DNA from: JAKAWQ01 sp963840545
GTDB taxonomy: Bacteria > Pseudomonadota > Alphaproteobacteria > Acetobacterales > Acetobacteraceae
Direction of reading: 5' to 3'
Length of the DNA: 64,000 nucleotides
NCBI GenBank assembly: GCA_963840545.1
Contig: CAWIZE010000002.1
Span: 1,628,184 to 1,692,183, forward strand
A program made the position numbers and the translations under genes. The notes beneath the pieces are model-generated. The model worked only from the letters and a program-made list of their open reading frames with translations, ran no database searches and had not been told where the DNA came from. Shown one piece after another: positions 17,975 to 26,319 of the stretch (its first letter is position 1; every line of letters begins with the position of its first letter).

Positions 17975-19980
17975 GCGGGCGCCTCATTCAGCCAGGCCTC
18001 GACCGCCCAGGCTTCGACCGCAGCAGCGGCGCGGGGGAATTGCTCGGCGATATGCTGGAGATCGCGCGGCGCGGCGCGCGCGAGGCCGCGGGCGTGGATG
18101 GCGAGCGCGGCGGTCGCGGCCAGCGCCTCCGCCGCCCGCCAGGCGGGCTCGTCGGCGATGTCGATCTCGATCAGCGCGATCTCCTCGGGAGCGATGGGCG
18201 TGGCGGGTGGATGGGCGGGATCCATGCACACGAGGCGGCGGACGGCGCGGCCGGCCTCGCCGGCGATGCGGGGGATTTTCGCGACCGCGCCGAGATTGTA
18301 GGCGCGCGCGGGCGGGGGCAGCGCCTCCCAGTCCACGAGCTGAGGATGCGTCTTTGCGGCCTCGTCGCGCACCGGGCCGTGACGCCATCCCGCGGCGATG
18401 AGGTCGAGGCGCCAGCGATGGTGCTCGGCGCGCGCCATCCGCTCGATCTCGGCCTCCCGCAGGGTGGCGCTGGGCCCAGGGCCGGCGGCGAGGCGGAGGC
18501 CGGCGTGGCCGAGCTTGACCGGAATATGGTCGGCGAAGGCGCGGTTGGCGCGGCGGAAGCGCTCGGCGAGCTGCTCCCAGGGCACGGCGGCGGGCGCGTC
18601 CCGATCCGGGTTCGAGGCCAGGAAATCCTCGTGCACCGCGCGGGCCATGCGGTCCGCCTCGGCCTCGAAGAGCTGCGCCGGCCCGACCAGGGAGGCGAGG
18701 TCGCCGAACCCGCCGAGCCGCTCGGGGCAGAGCGGGCGCGCCGCCATCCGCCCGAGGAGCTCGCTGAGGCCGCGCTCCTGGCGGGTGCGGACATGGATCG
18801 GGGTTGCGAAGCGGCGCTGGCGATCGAGCGCGTCGCGGAGGCCGAAGGCGGCCTCGAGCGCGGCATCGTCGCGGCCGAGCGCGACGATCACCGCGGCGGG
18901 CGGGCGGGCGGCGAGGTCGGCCTCGATCGCCTGCCACTCGGTGGTCCGGCCCCATTCGTCCGGCGGGCCGAACCAGGCCGGGCGGATCTCGAGATCGAGG
19001 CATTGGCGGAGATGCCGCCCCCAGGGCGACGCGGCGAGCACGGCGGCGCGCGCCTCGGCGTCGCGGTCATAGGCGAGGATGTCGACGCGCGTGTCCGGCA
19101 GCGCGAAGGTCGAGAGGGCGGCGTGGCGGAGGATCGCGACGCCGAGATCGCCGAGGCCGGCGAGGACGATGCGCGGGCGGGCGCCGGCGGTGCGGACGAA
19201 GCCCGCCCCGCCGAGCAGCCGGCGCGCCGAGACCTCCTCGGTGCGGAGCGGATGGACGAGCAGGCCGGGGTCGAAGATTCCCGTGGGCGGCACCGCCATC
19301 GCGTCGATCAGCCAGGGGGCGCGGATCTCGGGGCGCGCGAGGAGGGGCGCCGCGCCGCCGGCGGCCGCGGTTCGCCGGGCGGTGCGCGCGCCGGCGGCCA
19401 TCACGATGTCGAGGTTGGTGGCGTCCGAGCCGGTCGTCGCGACCAGCGCGCGCGCCCGGGTGATCCCGGCATGCTCGAGCGTCTCGGTGCGGGTCGCGTC
19501 CCCGCTCAGCACCGGCACGCCGAGGCGATCGCAGAGCGCGATCGCCGCGGCCGCATCCTCGCGCGTGATCGCGACGGCCTTGAGCCCGGCGCGCTTGAGG
19601 CCGCGGACGACCTCGATCCCGGTTTCGCCGAGGCCGCAGACCACCACGTGCCCGCGCATGGCCTGGGCGCGCGCGAGCTGCGCGTCGTGGCGGAGGTTGT
19701 GCACGAAGAGCGAGATGCTGCCCATCAGCCCGGCCAGCACCAGGACCACGAACATCAGGGACTGCGCCGCCACGAGCAGGAACGGAGCATGGCCGAAGGG
19801 GAAGGATTGCTCGCCGCGGACGAGGAAAATCGTGTCGATCAGCGCGGGCTCGAGCCCCTGTCCGCAATAGGGGTGGCCGTGGCAGGTCATGAAGCCGACC
19901 AGGCCGAGCGCGGTTGCGAGCAGGGCGAGCAGGGCGACCGGCGCCCATTGCCCGAGCCGGTAGATGCGGAGGCTCAGCAC
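17971..19980 (-). CDS. Membrane-anchored TrkA-N and RyR domain protein
   Basis: 669 residues from GTG 19980, 17 bases after the lipoprotein stop. Two N-terminal transmembrane spans (about 10-30 and 65-90) enclose a short loop. No TVGYG-like potassium filter is visible in the loop. A TrkA-N/RCK Rossmann domain follows (HVVVCGLGETGIEVVRGLK), then a second Rossmann-like region with IVLAGLGDLGVAILRH. At the C-terminus a RyR domain reads IERMARAEHHRWRLDLIAAG, WRHGPVRDEAAKTHPQLVDW and the conserved YNLGAVAKIPRIA. RyR domains are small ligand-binding modules known from ryanodine receptors and scattered bacterial proteins. A ligand-gated channel-like sensor is inferred. An upstream start at 20130 would overlap the lipoprotein gene and is less likely. 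Confidence 0.75.
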   Translation of the reverse strand: MLSLRIYRLGQWAPVALLALLATALGLVGFMTCHGHPYCGQGLEPALIDTIFLVRGEQSFPFGHAPFLLVAAQSLMFVVLVLAGLMGSISLFVHNLRHDAQLARAQAMRGHVVVCGLGETGIEVVRGLKRAGLKAVAITREDAAAAIALCDRLGVPVLSGDATRTETLEHAGITRARALVATTGSDATNLDIVMAAGARTARRTAAAGGAAPLLARPEIRAPWLIDAMAVPPTGIFDPGLLVHPLRTEEVSARRLLGGAGFVRTAGARPRIVLAGLGDLGVAILRHAALSTFALPDTRVDILAYDRDAEARAAVLAASPWGRHLRQCLDLEIRPAWFGPPDEWGRTTEWQAIEADLAARPPAAVIVALGRDDAALEAAFGLRDALDRQRRFATPIHVRTRQERGLSELLGRMAARPLCPERLGGFGDLASLVGPAQLFEAEADRMARAVHEDFLASNPDRDAPAAVPWEQLAERFRRANRAFADHIPVKLGHAGLRLAAGPGPSATLREAEIERMARAEHHRWRLDLIAAGWRHGPVRDEAAKTHPQLVDWEALPPPARAYNLGAVAKIPRIAGEAGRAVRRLVCMDPAHPPATPIAPEEIALIEIDIADEPAWRAAEALAATAALAIHARGLARAAPRDLQHIAEQFPRAAAAVEAWAVEAWLNEAPA

Positions 19981-19997
19981 CGACGCCCCGGCTGTCG

Positions 19998-21389
19998 CTA
20001 TGGCCCGAGGATCGAGATCACGCTCGGGGCCGGCAAGGTTTTCGCCGAGGTGTTGAGTGCGAGAAGCTGGAGCACGATCTCCATCACCTCGGACGAGCGG
20101 TCGGCGCCGGAAGGATCGATCGAGATGCAATAGCGCGTGCCGTCATAGGCGACGCCGATCTCGCCCGCGATGCCGGTGCAGTCCTCCCGCACCAGGAACA
20201 GCCGGTCGGTTCCGAGCCCGGTGCCGATCTGCGGCGGCGCGAGCCTCTGGCTGACGCCGATATCGAGCTCGCCGCGCGCCAGCTCGCCGAGATAATAGAT
20301 GATGCCCTCGACCGAGCGGACGGTGAAATTGACCTGCAACGTCACGGTCCGGGTCGTGCCGTCGGCAGTGCGGACCAGGGCGGGAAAACAATTCGCCGGC
20401 TCGGCATAGGCGTGGCGCTCGGTGGCCTTCATCCGGAGATAGGGCGACGCGCCGCAGCGCTCGGCGGCGGCCTCCACGGCGCCGGCGGAGGCGCCAAGCG
20501 GCGGGCCGATGATCGTATCGCCGGGCGGCAGCACGCCGAGCGCGATGAGCGTCCGGCTCGCCGCCGGCAGGGCCTGGAGATCGGGATCGATGCAGAACCG
20601 GCTCTCCCGGGTCGTCTGCTGGAGGCGGAAATATTCCGTCACGCCGCGGCGGGCGAGCTCGGCCTTCTCGCTCGCCGTGAGATCGGGGTCGGAGGTCGTG
20701 GTGAAGCGCTTGAGCGCGGCGCCCTCGGCCAGTGGCGCCAGCGCGCGCAGGCTCGCGATATCCGCCGCGGGAATCGGCGGGCCGACATTGGTGATGGTCT
20801 TGACCACCTCGGAGCTGAGGCCAAGATCGGCGAGCGCGCCGACCACCTGCTCGAAATTGCTGTAATGGTCGCCGAAATAGTTATTGTAGAAGGCCAGCGG
20901 CGTATCGTCGTTCAAGGCGATGTCGATGCGGCCGATCACCAGGGTGAGCAGCAACGCCTTCGGGAAGCCCTGCTCGAGGTAATAGTCGATGCTGGTGATC
21001 GGGATCGGAGAGAGGATGCCCTGGTAGAATTCCTGCGTGTCGAGATTGGCGACGCTGAAGGCCTGGGTGCCGCTGAGCGTGGCCGCCGGGCTTGCCGTGT
21101 CGGCGTGGGGGAAGGTGGCCGGGCTCGGGCTGAAGGGCAAACTGAAGGCGGCGGTACCGGAGAGCGAGGTCTGGCCCGTGACCTGCGTGAAATCGGTGAA
21201 CTGCAGCGGCTCGCGATAGGCGGCGCGCATCACGTTGAGCATCAGCACGCTCTCCTTGATGTCCTCCGCCTGCTGGTTGTAGGCGATCGCGCGCGGAGCG
21301 AAGTAGTCGACGACCTCGCAGCCGGTGAGCGCGAGCAGCGCAGGCAGCAGAAGCAGGGCGATTGGCCCCCATCGCCTTCTCTTCCCCAT
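19998..21389 (-). CDS. Large lipoprotein of unknown function, first gene of RyR operon
   Basis: 463 residues with a lipoprotein signal (ALLLLPALLALTGCEVVDYF; lipobox LTGC, Cys near 24), so it is predicted to be lipid-anchored. The mature part begins YNQQAEDIKESVLMLNVMRA and contains four to five cysteines (RFCIDPD, ERCGAS, NCFPALV, EDCTGI, YCISID), suggesting disulfides in the periplasm. No known domain is recognised. Only 17 bases separate it from the TrkA-N/RyR gene, so the three genes are probably one operon. Its pairing with a cytosolic ligand-binding protein suggests a trans-envelope complex, which is inference. Confidence 0.75.
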   Translation of the reverse strand: MGKRRRWGPIALLLLPALLALTGCEVVDYFAPRAIAYNQQAEDIKESVLMLNVMRAAYREPLQFTDFTQVTGQTSLSGTAAFSLPFSPSPATFPHADTASPAATLSGTQAFSVANLDTQEFYQGILSPIPITSIDYYLEQGFPKALLLTLVIGRIDIALNDDTPLAFYNNYFGDHYSNFEQVVGALADLGLSSEVVKTITNVGPPIPAADIASLRALAPLAEGAALKRFTTTSDPDLTASEKAELARRGVTEYFRLQQTTRESRFCIDPDLQALPAASRTLIALGVLPPGDTIIGPPLGASAGAVEAAAERCGASPYLRMKATERHAYAEPANCFPALVRTADGTTRTVTLQVNFTVRSVEGIIYYLGELARGELDIGVSQRLAPPQIGTGLGTDRLFLVREDCTGIAGEIGVAYDGTRYCISIDPSGADRSSEVMEIVLQLLALNTSAKTLPAPSVISILGP

Positions 21390-21719
21390 CGCCCCCTCGT
21401 TTCATTGCCGCCCGGGATTCACGCGGGGCTGCAATCGTATCGAGCGTGGCATGGCCTTCTCCGCGCTGGCAAGGCCGGCGCAGGCGGGCCGGGCCGCCCT
21501 CGCGCAGGCGTGAGAGAAGCATGGGCGTCGGGCGGCCGCGGACAATCATTCGCCGACAACCAAGGGTTGCCGGCGCGGCGTCGCGGCCCCCTCTTGCGCC
21601 CCGCTCCGATCAGGTAAAGAAGGCGGGGTCGCGCAATTCGGCGACACCGGGAGCGGCCTCATGCTCGACCACGGCCACCGCGCGCGGCAAGACGATGCCC
21701 GCCCGCCCGCGACCTCGCC
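21390..21719. other. Intergenic region upstream of RyR operon and SDR, 330 bp
   Basis: The outward-facing genes on both sides imply two promoters here. No coding region, clear repeat or palindrome is supported. Confidence 0.4.
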
Positions 21720-22421
21720 GTGAGCGCGATTCCCTATCGCGCCGCGCTGATCGTCGGCGCCGGCACGGGCATCAGCGCCTCGCTCGCCCGCGCCCTCGCC
21801 GCCGCGGGCCTCGGCGTCGGGCTCGCCGCGCGCAACGTGGAAAAACTCGCCCCGCTCGCCGCCGCGACCGGGGCCCATCTCTTCGCCGCCGACGCGGCGG
21901 ACGCGGACGAGGTGGCGCGGCTTTTCGCCGCCGCCGAGGCGAAGCTCGGCACGCCGGATGTCGTCATCTACAACGCCTCGGCGCGCGCCCAGGGCTCGCT
22001 CGTCGAGCTCGATCCCGAGGCGGTGCGCCGAGCGATCGCCGTCACCGCGTTCGGCGGCTTCCTCGTCGCCCGCGAGGCCGCACGGCGCATGGTGCCGCGC
22101 GGCAGCGGCGCGATCTTCTTCACCGGCGCGACCGCGAGCGTGAAAGGCTTCTCCGGATCGGCAGCCTTCGCGATGGGAAAATTCGCGCTGCGCGGGCTGG
22201 CCGAGAGCGCGGCGCGCGAGCTCGGGCCGAAAGCCATCCACGTCGCCCACTTCGTGATCGACGGCGCGGTGCGCAGCGCACGCCGCCCCGACCCGCCCGA
22301 GCGGCCGGACAGCACGCTCGACCCCGACGCGATCGCCGGGGTTTATCTCGCGACGCTCGCCCAGCCGCGCAGCGCCTGGGCCTTCGAGGTTGCGCTCCGG
22401 CCCTGGGTCGAGAGCTTCTGA
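21720..22421 (+). CDS. SDR-family oxidoreductase lacking the catalytic Tyr
   Basis: 233-residue classical-length SDR with a variant cofactor motif (GAGTGISASLARAL) and the structural VIYNASARAQG in place of NNAG. At the active site the usual YxxxK reads FAMGK, so the tyrosine is phenylalanine while the lysine is kept. This substitution is seen in a recognisable SDR subfamily and may mean non-redox or altered chemistry. The start is GTG 21720. It is convergent with the dehydrogenase/BKACE operon, so operon membership is excluded. Confidence 0.82.
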   Translation: MSAIPYRAALIVGAGTGISASLARALAAAGLGVGLAARNVEKLAPLAAATGAHLFAADAADADEVARLFAAAEAKLGTPDVVIYNASARAQGSLVELDPEAVRRAIAVTAFGGFLVAREAARRMVPRGSGAIFFTGATASVKGFSGSAAFAMGKFALRGLAESAARELGPKAIHVAHFVIDGAVRSARRPDPPERPDSTLDPDAIAGVYLATLAQPRSAWAFEVALRPWVESF

Positions 22422-22424
22422 CCA

Positions 22425-22540
22425 GGTCCAGGGGCCGGGCCCCTGCCAGGGGCTGGGCCCCTGGACCCCCCAAATGCGCTGCGCGGCACAAGGTTGCTGC
22501 GCGGCACAGGATACGGGGGTCCAGGGCCCCAGGCCCTGGT
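22425..22540. repeat. Dispersed GC-rich intergenic palindromic repeat, copy 2 (doubled)
   Basis: Contains two inverted copies of the 15942-16000 element: a CCAGGGGCTGGGCCCCTGG palindrome followed by GCGCTGCGCGGCACAA, then GCTGCGCGGCACA followed by GGGGTCCAGGGCCCC. It fills nearly the whole gap between two convergent genes, which fits a terminator or structural role. Confidence 0.85.
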
Positions 22541-22546
22541 GGGGGC

Positions 22547-23497
22547 TTACTTGCCGAGATCCGCCTCGTCCCCGGCGAGGTGAAGGGCGAGCGCCATCAG
22601 CCGGCGGTCGCGCCATTGCTGGCGTTCGGCGAGGCGCGCGCGCGGAACCTTGCGGGCGAGCTCGGTTTCGATGCGTTCCGCAAGTGCACCGGACCAGGGC
22701 ACCGGCTCGGCCTGCGATTTCGCGAGGTGGCGATAGAGGCCCTCGTAGCGGGCGATGTAGTCGGCCACACCGCCGGGCGCGTTGAGGTCGATGGTCTCGA
22801 ACGGCCCCATGAACGCCCAGCGGAGCCCGATGCCCTTGCAGATGCCGGCATCCACATCCGCGGCCGAGGCGTAGCCGTCGGCGACAAGGCGGAAGGCCTC
22901 CTGGAGCAGCGCGCCCTGGAGGCGGTTCATGATGAAGCCGTCGAGCTCGCGGCGCATGACGATCGGGACCTGGCCGATGCCGCTCATCAGCGCGCGCGTG
23001 CGCTCGATGATTGCGGGATCGGTCCAGGGCGCGGGCACCAGCTCGACCGCGGGGACGAGGTAGGGCGGATTGATGGGATGGACGACGAGGCAGCGCTGTC
23101 GGCCGGAGAGCGTTGCGGTGAAGCGGGAGGGCAGGATGGCGGAGCTCGAGCTGGCGAGCACGGCGCCGGGGGCGGCCGCTTCGTCGAGCCGGGCGAAGAT
23201 CGCGCGCTTGGCCTCAGGATTTTCCGGGACGTTCTCCTGGACGTGGGCGGCGTTCTCGAGCGCGGCGGCGATCGTTTCGACGCCGGCGATGCGGCCGATC
23301 ACGGCGGCGGCGCCCTGGCCCGCGAGCATTCCGCGTGCTGCGAGATCGGCGATGAGATCGGCGGCGGCGCGGAGCGTTTCGCCGACCATGGCGGGATCGC
23401 TGTCATAGAGCGCCACGTCGCACCCGCCGCGGGCGAAGGTGATGGCCCAGGCGCGGCCGATCAGGCCGGCGCCGATGATCGCGATTTTGTCCGGCAT
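22547..23497 (-). CDS. 3-hydroxyacyl-CoA / L-gulonate-type dehydrogenase
   Basis: 316 residues of the 3-hydroxyacyl-CoA dehydrogenase fold. The NAD motif is IAIIGAGLIGRAWAITFARGG. HVQENVPENPEAKRAIF and the HPINPPYLVPAVELV stretch are characteristic of the lambda-crystallin/L-gulonate 3-dehydrogenase and carnitine dehydrogenase branch. These enzymes oxidise a 3-hydroxy acid to the 3-keto acid with NAD+. The gene starts 11 bases after the BKACE stop, and BKACE cleaves beta-keto acids, so the two enzymes probably act in sequence. Substrate (carnitine-like or sugar acid) is not decided. Confidence 0.88.
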   Translation of the reverse strand: MPDKIAIIGAGLIGRAWAITFARGGCDVALYDSDPAMVGETLRAAADLIADLAARGMLAGQGAAAVIGRIAGVETIAAALENAAHVQENVPENPEAKRAIFARLDEAAAPGAVLASSSSAILPSRFTATLSGRQRCLVVHPINPPYLVPAVELVPAPWTDPAIIERTRALMSGIGQVPIVMRRELDGFIMNRLQGALLQEAFRLVADGYASAADVDAGICKGIGLRWAFMGPFETIDLNAPGGVADYIARYEGLYRHLAKSQAEPVPWSGALAERIETELARKVPRARLAERQQWRDRRLMALALHLAGDEADLGK

Positions 23498-23508
23498 CGC
23501 ATGAGTCC

Positions 23509-24498
23509 CTAGAAGTTCACGCGGTCGGCGCCTTTGAGGGCAAGGATTTCCCGGGCTTCGTCGGGCGTGGCGATGCCAAGGCCCAGCCCCGCGATGATCT
23601 GGCGCACCGCGCGGACCTGCTCGGCGCTCGATTGCGCGAGCTTGCCGGGGCCGATCCAGAGCGAATCCTCGAGCCCGACGCGGACATTGCCGCCCATCGC
23701 CGCCGCCTCGGCCGCGATCGGGAGCTGGTTGCGCCCGGCGCCGAGGACGGACCAGCGGTACTGCGCGCCGAACAGCCGGTCGGCGGTGCGTTTCATATGC
23801 ATCACGTCCTCGGGATGCGGGCCGATGCCGCCGAGGATTCCGAACACGGTCTGGACGAAGAGCGGCGGCGTCACCAGGCCGCGCTCGAGGAAGTGGTGGA
23901 GATTGTAGAGGTGGCCCACGTCATAGCATTCGAACTCGAAGCGCGTGCCGGCATCGCTCAGCGTGCGGAGCACGAACTCGATGTCCTGGAAGGTGTTGCG
24001 GAAGATGAGGTCGCGGGAATTCTCGAGATGCTCGCGCTCCCAGGGGTGGCGGAACTCCTTGAAACGGGCGAGCATGGGGAAAAGCCCGAAATTCATCGAG
24101 CCCATGTTGAGCGAGGCGATCTCCGGCTTGAAGGAAGCGGCCGGCTGCACGCGCTCCTGCACGGTCATGTACGGAGCGCCGCCCGTGGTCAGGTTCACCA
24201 CCGCGCCGGTGCGCTGCTTGATGCGCGAGAGGAAGCGCCCGAAGGCTTCGGGCGACTGGTCGGGCTTGCCGGTCTCGGGGTTGCGTGCGTGCAGGTGCAC
24301 GATCGCCGCGCCCGCCTCGGCGGCACCGATCGCGGCCTGCGCGATCTCGTCGGGAGTGACCGGGAGGTGGGGGGACATGCTCGGGGTATGGATCGCGCCG
24401 GTGATCGCGCAGGTGATGATGACTTTGCGCTCCCGGGCTGGGCGCTCCCGGGCTGGGCGCTCCCGGGCTGGGTGTTCTCGGGCGGGGGATTGTTCCAC
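23509..24498 (-). CDS. Beta-keto acid cleavage enzyme (BKACE, DUF849)
   Basis: 329 residues. The BKACE family condenses a beta-keto acid with acetyl-CoA and releases acetoacetate plus a new acyl-CoA. Family marks include the metal-ligand AAIVHLHARNP (HxH), MSPHLPVTPDEIAQAA, VNLTTGG, ASLNMGSMNF, and VGLEDSLW with the glutamate ligand. A GTG start (24498, upstream GAGGAA) opens a 15-bp repeat encoding ARERP units before the KVIITCAITG beta strand, so about 20 N-terminal residues are not part of the fold. It is the first of a two-gene unit with the downstream dehydrogenase. Confidence 0.92.
   Translation of the reverse strand: MEQSPAREHPARERPARERPARERKVIITCAITGAIHTPSMSPHLPVTPDEIAQAAIGAAEAGAAIVHLHARNPETGKPDQSPEAFGRFLSRIKQRTGAVVNLTTGGAPYMTVQERVQPAASFKPEIASLNMGSMNFGLFPMLARFKEFRHPWEREHLENSRDLIFRNTFQDIEFVLRTLSDAGTRFEFECYDVGHLYNLHHFLERGLVTPPLFVQTVFGILGGIGPHPEDVMHMKRTADRLFGAQYRWSVLGAGRNQLPIAAEAAAMGGNVRVGLEDSLWIGPGKLAQSSAEQVRAVRQIIAGLGLGIATPDEAREILALKGADRVNF
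24427..24471 (-). repeat. 15-bp in-frame tandem repeat in BKACE leader, 3 units
   Basis: Three perfect units of CCAGCCCGGGAGCGC (minus strand) plus one diverged unit encode ARERP repeats immediately upstream of the BKACE fold. Confidence 0.92.
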
Positions 24499-24534
24499 TG
24501 TCGTCGTTCCTCTTTCCTGAATTCGTCTCGGGAT

Positions 24535-25407
24535 TCAGCCGGCGAAGCGGGGTTCGGGGAGGCCGCGCACGCCGAGATCGCGGATGGCGAAGAGCGAGCC
24601 GCGCAGCACGCCGTCGCCGGGAAAGCGCGGCAGCGGCGGCCTGGCCATGCTGGTGACGAAGAGAATATCGAGACCGGGGCCGCCGAACGCGACGCTCGTC
24701 ACCTTCTTCACCGGCATCTCGATCACCCGGTCCACGCTGCCGTCCGGCCGGTAGCGCACGATCCTGCCGACATAGACCTGGGCGCTCCAGACGCAGCCTT
24801 CCGCATCCACCGTAGCGCCATCGAACCCGCCGCCATCGTCGGGGCGGGTGCAGAAGGTGCGCTTGTTGGTCGCGGTGCCGCTCTTCTGGTCGTAATCATA
24901 GGCCGAGATCGCGCCCGACCAGGTGTCGGAGAAGTAGAAGATGCGGCCGTCCGGGCTCCAGCACGGTCCGTTGCTGACGATGATGCCGGTATCGACGGTC
25001 TTTACGGTGAGGTCGGGGGCGAGGGAATAGAGGGCGCCGTTGGGGCCTTCTTCCATCGTGTCCATCGAGCCCGCGACGAAGCGGCCCATCTTGTCCACCT
25101 TGCCGTCGTTGAGGCGGTTGTTGGGCTTGTCCGGCTCGGGATCGTGGATCAGGGAAATTTCGCCGGTCTTGAAGTCGAGCGCATGGAAGCCGCGGGCAAG
25201 GGAAAGAATTGCGCCGCCGGATTCTCGCAGGCACATCGAGCCGATCTTTTGCGGGAGATCCCAGGCGCGGACCTCGCGTCCGTCGGCGGTGGCGCGGAAG
25301 ACGCGGCCATCGAAGCTGTCGACCCAGTAGAGGCGCTCTTCCGCGACATCCCAGAGGGGACCTTCGCCGAGCGTGGTCTTCACGTCCACCAGCACGTCGA
25401 TGCGCAT
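24535..25407 (-). CDS. SMP-30/gluconolactonase-family lactonase
   Basis: 290-residue six-bladed propeller of the SMP-30/regucalcin/LRE family. The metal-site glutamate lies in TLGEGPLWD, and NRLNDGKVDKMGRFVAGSMD and IIVSNGPCWSPDGRIFYFSDT carry the conserved Asn/Asp ligands. The family hydrolyses sugar lactones to sugar acids. ATG 25407 is preceded by GAAGGAGAG. It lies between BKACE and a sugar-type SDR plus sugar ABC transporter on the same strand, consistent with a dehydrogenase-lactonase entry into a sugar acid route. Confidence 0.9.
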   Translation of the reverse strand: MRIDVLVDVKTTLGEGPLWDVAEERLYWVDSFDGRVFRATADGREVRAWDLPQKIGSMCLRESGGAILSLARGFHALDFKTGEISLIHDPEPDKPNNRLNDGKVDKMGRFVAGSMDTMEEGPNGALYSLAPDLTVKTVDTGIIVSNGPCWSPDGRIFYFSDTWSGAISAYDYDQKSGTATNKRTFCTRPDDGGGFDGATVDAEGCVWSAQVYVGRIVRYRPDGSVDRVIEMPVKKVTSVAFGGPGLDILFVTSMARPPLPRFPGDGVLRGSLFAIRDLGVRGLPEPRFAG

Positions 25408-25422
25408 GACGCTCTCCTTCGT

Positions 25423-25515
25423 TCAGCCAGGTGCGCGGGCTGCCCGAGCCGCGTCCCGGAGCGGGCCTTCGCCGAGCTCGTTCCGCGCCCCGAGCAGCAA
25501 TTCGATCCGGACCAA
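25423..25515 (-). pseudogene. SMP-30 N-terminal remnant (partial duplication)
   Basis: A 30-codon frame starts at TTG 25515 after a good ribosome site (GAGGAGAGG). It reads VRIELLLGARNELGEGPLRD before stopping at 25423. It mirrors the N-terminus of the intact neighbour (MRIDVLVDVKTTLGEGPLWD) at the same spacing. It looks like the 5' stub of a second, diverged SMP-30 gene. A translated leader peptide is a weaker alternative. Confidence 0.65.
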
Positions 25516-25528
25516 CGCGGGCCTCTCC

Positions 25529-26302
25529 TCAGAGCGTCTCGACATTGCCGCAGACGCCGATCGACTGGCCGGAGATGTTGCGGCCGAGCGGCGAGGCGAG
25601 GAAGAGGACCATTTGTGCCACGTCGTCCGCCGTCACCATGCGGCGAAGCGAGACCTTCTCGAGATACTGCGTCTCCATCTCGGTGTAGGAGAGGCCGAGC
25701 TGTGCCGCGCGGGCGCGGATCACGCCCTCGATCCGCGGTCCCTTGACGATGCCGGGCAGGATCGCGTTGACCGCGATGCCCGCCGGGCCGAGCTCTTTGG
25801 CGAGGCTCCGGGTGAAGCCGATGACGCCCCATTTCGCGGCCGAATAGGGCGTGCGGTAGGCGTAGCCGTGGCGGCCGGCGGCAGAGGACATGTTGACGAT
25901 GGCGCCGCCGCCGGCCTGCTTCAGCAGCGGCACGGCGCGGCGCGTGCAGAGGAACTGGCCGGTGAGGTCGATATCGATGCAGCGTCGCCAGGCGGCGGGA
26001 TCGATCTCCTCGACCGCGCCGGTCGGGCCGGCGATGCCGGCATTGTTGACGAGCACGTCGAGCCCGCCGAGCGTGCGGGCGGCCTCGGCGAACAGAAAAT
26101 CGACCTGGGCTTCGTCGGCGACGTCGGCGCGCGTCGTGCCGACGCCGAGCGCGCGGCCGGTGGCGGCGAGTGCGGCTTCATCGACATCGCAGATATGCAC
26201 GCGTGCGCCGGCGCCCACCAGGGCGGCGACGATGGCGAGCCCGATCCCGCCGGCGCCGGCGGTGACGACGATTCGCCGGCCCTCGGCCTGCGGTCCCGCC
26301 AT
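25529..26302 (-). CDS. SDR-family sugar/3-oxoacyl dehydrogenase
   Basis: 257-residue classical SDR: cofactor motif TAGAGGIGLAIV, structural LVNNAGIAG, active-site Ser in NMSSAAG and YSAAK with Tyr and Lys, and the C-terminal NISGQSIGVCGN. In this context, between a lactonase and a ribose-type transporter, a sugar dehydrogenase producing a lactone is a reasonable inference. FabG-like activity on an acyl chain cannot be excluded. It lies 17 bases downstream of the permease gene and is probably in its operon. Confidence 0.9.
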   Translation of the reverse strand: MAGPQAEGRRIVVTAGAGGIGLAIVAALVGAGARVHICDVDEAALAATGRALGVGTTRADVADEAQVDFLFAEAARTLGGLDVLVNNAGIAGPTGAVEEIDPAAWRRCIDIDLTGQFLCTRRAVPLLKQAGGGAIVNMSSAAGRHGYAYRTPYSAAKWGVIGFTRSLAKELGPAGIAVNAILPGIVKGPRIEGVIRARAAQLGLSYTEMETQYLEKVSLRRMVTADDVAQMVLFLASPLGRNISGQSIGVCGNVETL

Positions 26303-26319
26303 GGTTTTCCTCCCTTCGG

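Noticed and set aside
16178..18301. A 707-codon open frame on the plus strand opposite the SLOG-like and RyR genes.
   Set aside because: It is arginine-, glycine- and glutamate-rich and lacks domains. Very high GC at third codon positions of the real minus-strand genes leaves antisense frames open.
21610..21690. A short minus-strand stretch reading VVEHEAAPGVAELRDPAFF before a stop.
   Set aside because: It looks protein-like but has no start, no recognised family and a length of about 20 codons, so chance cannot be excluded.
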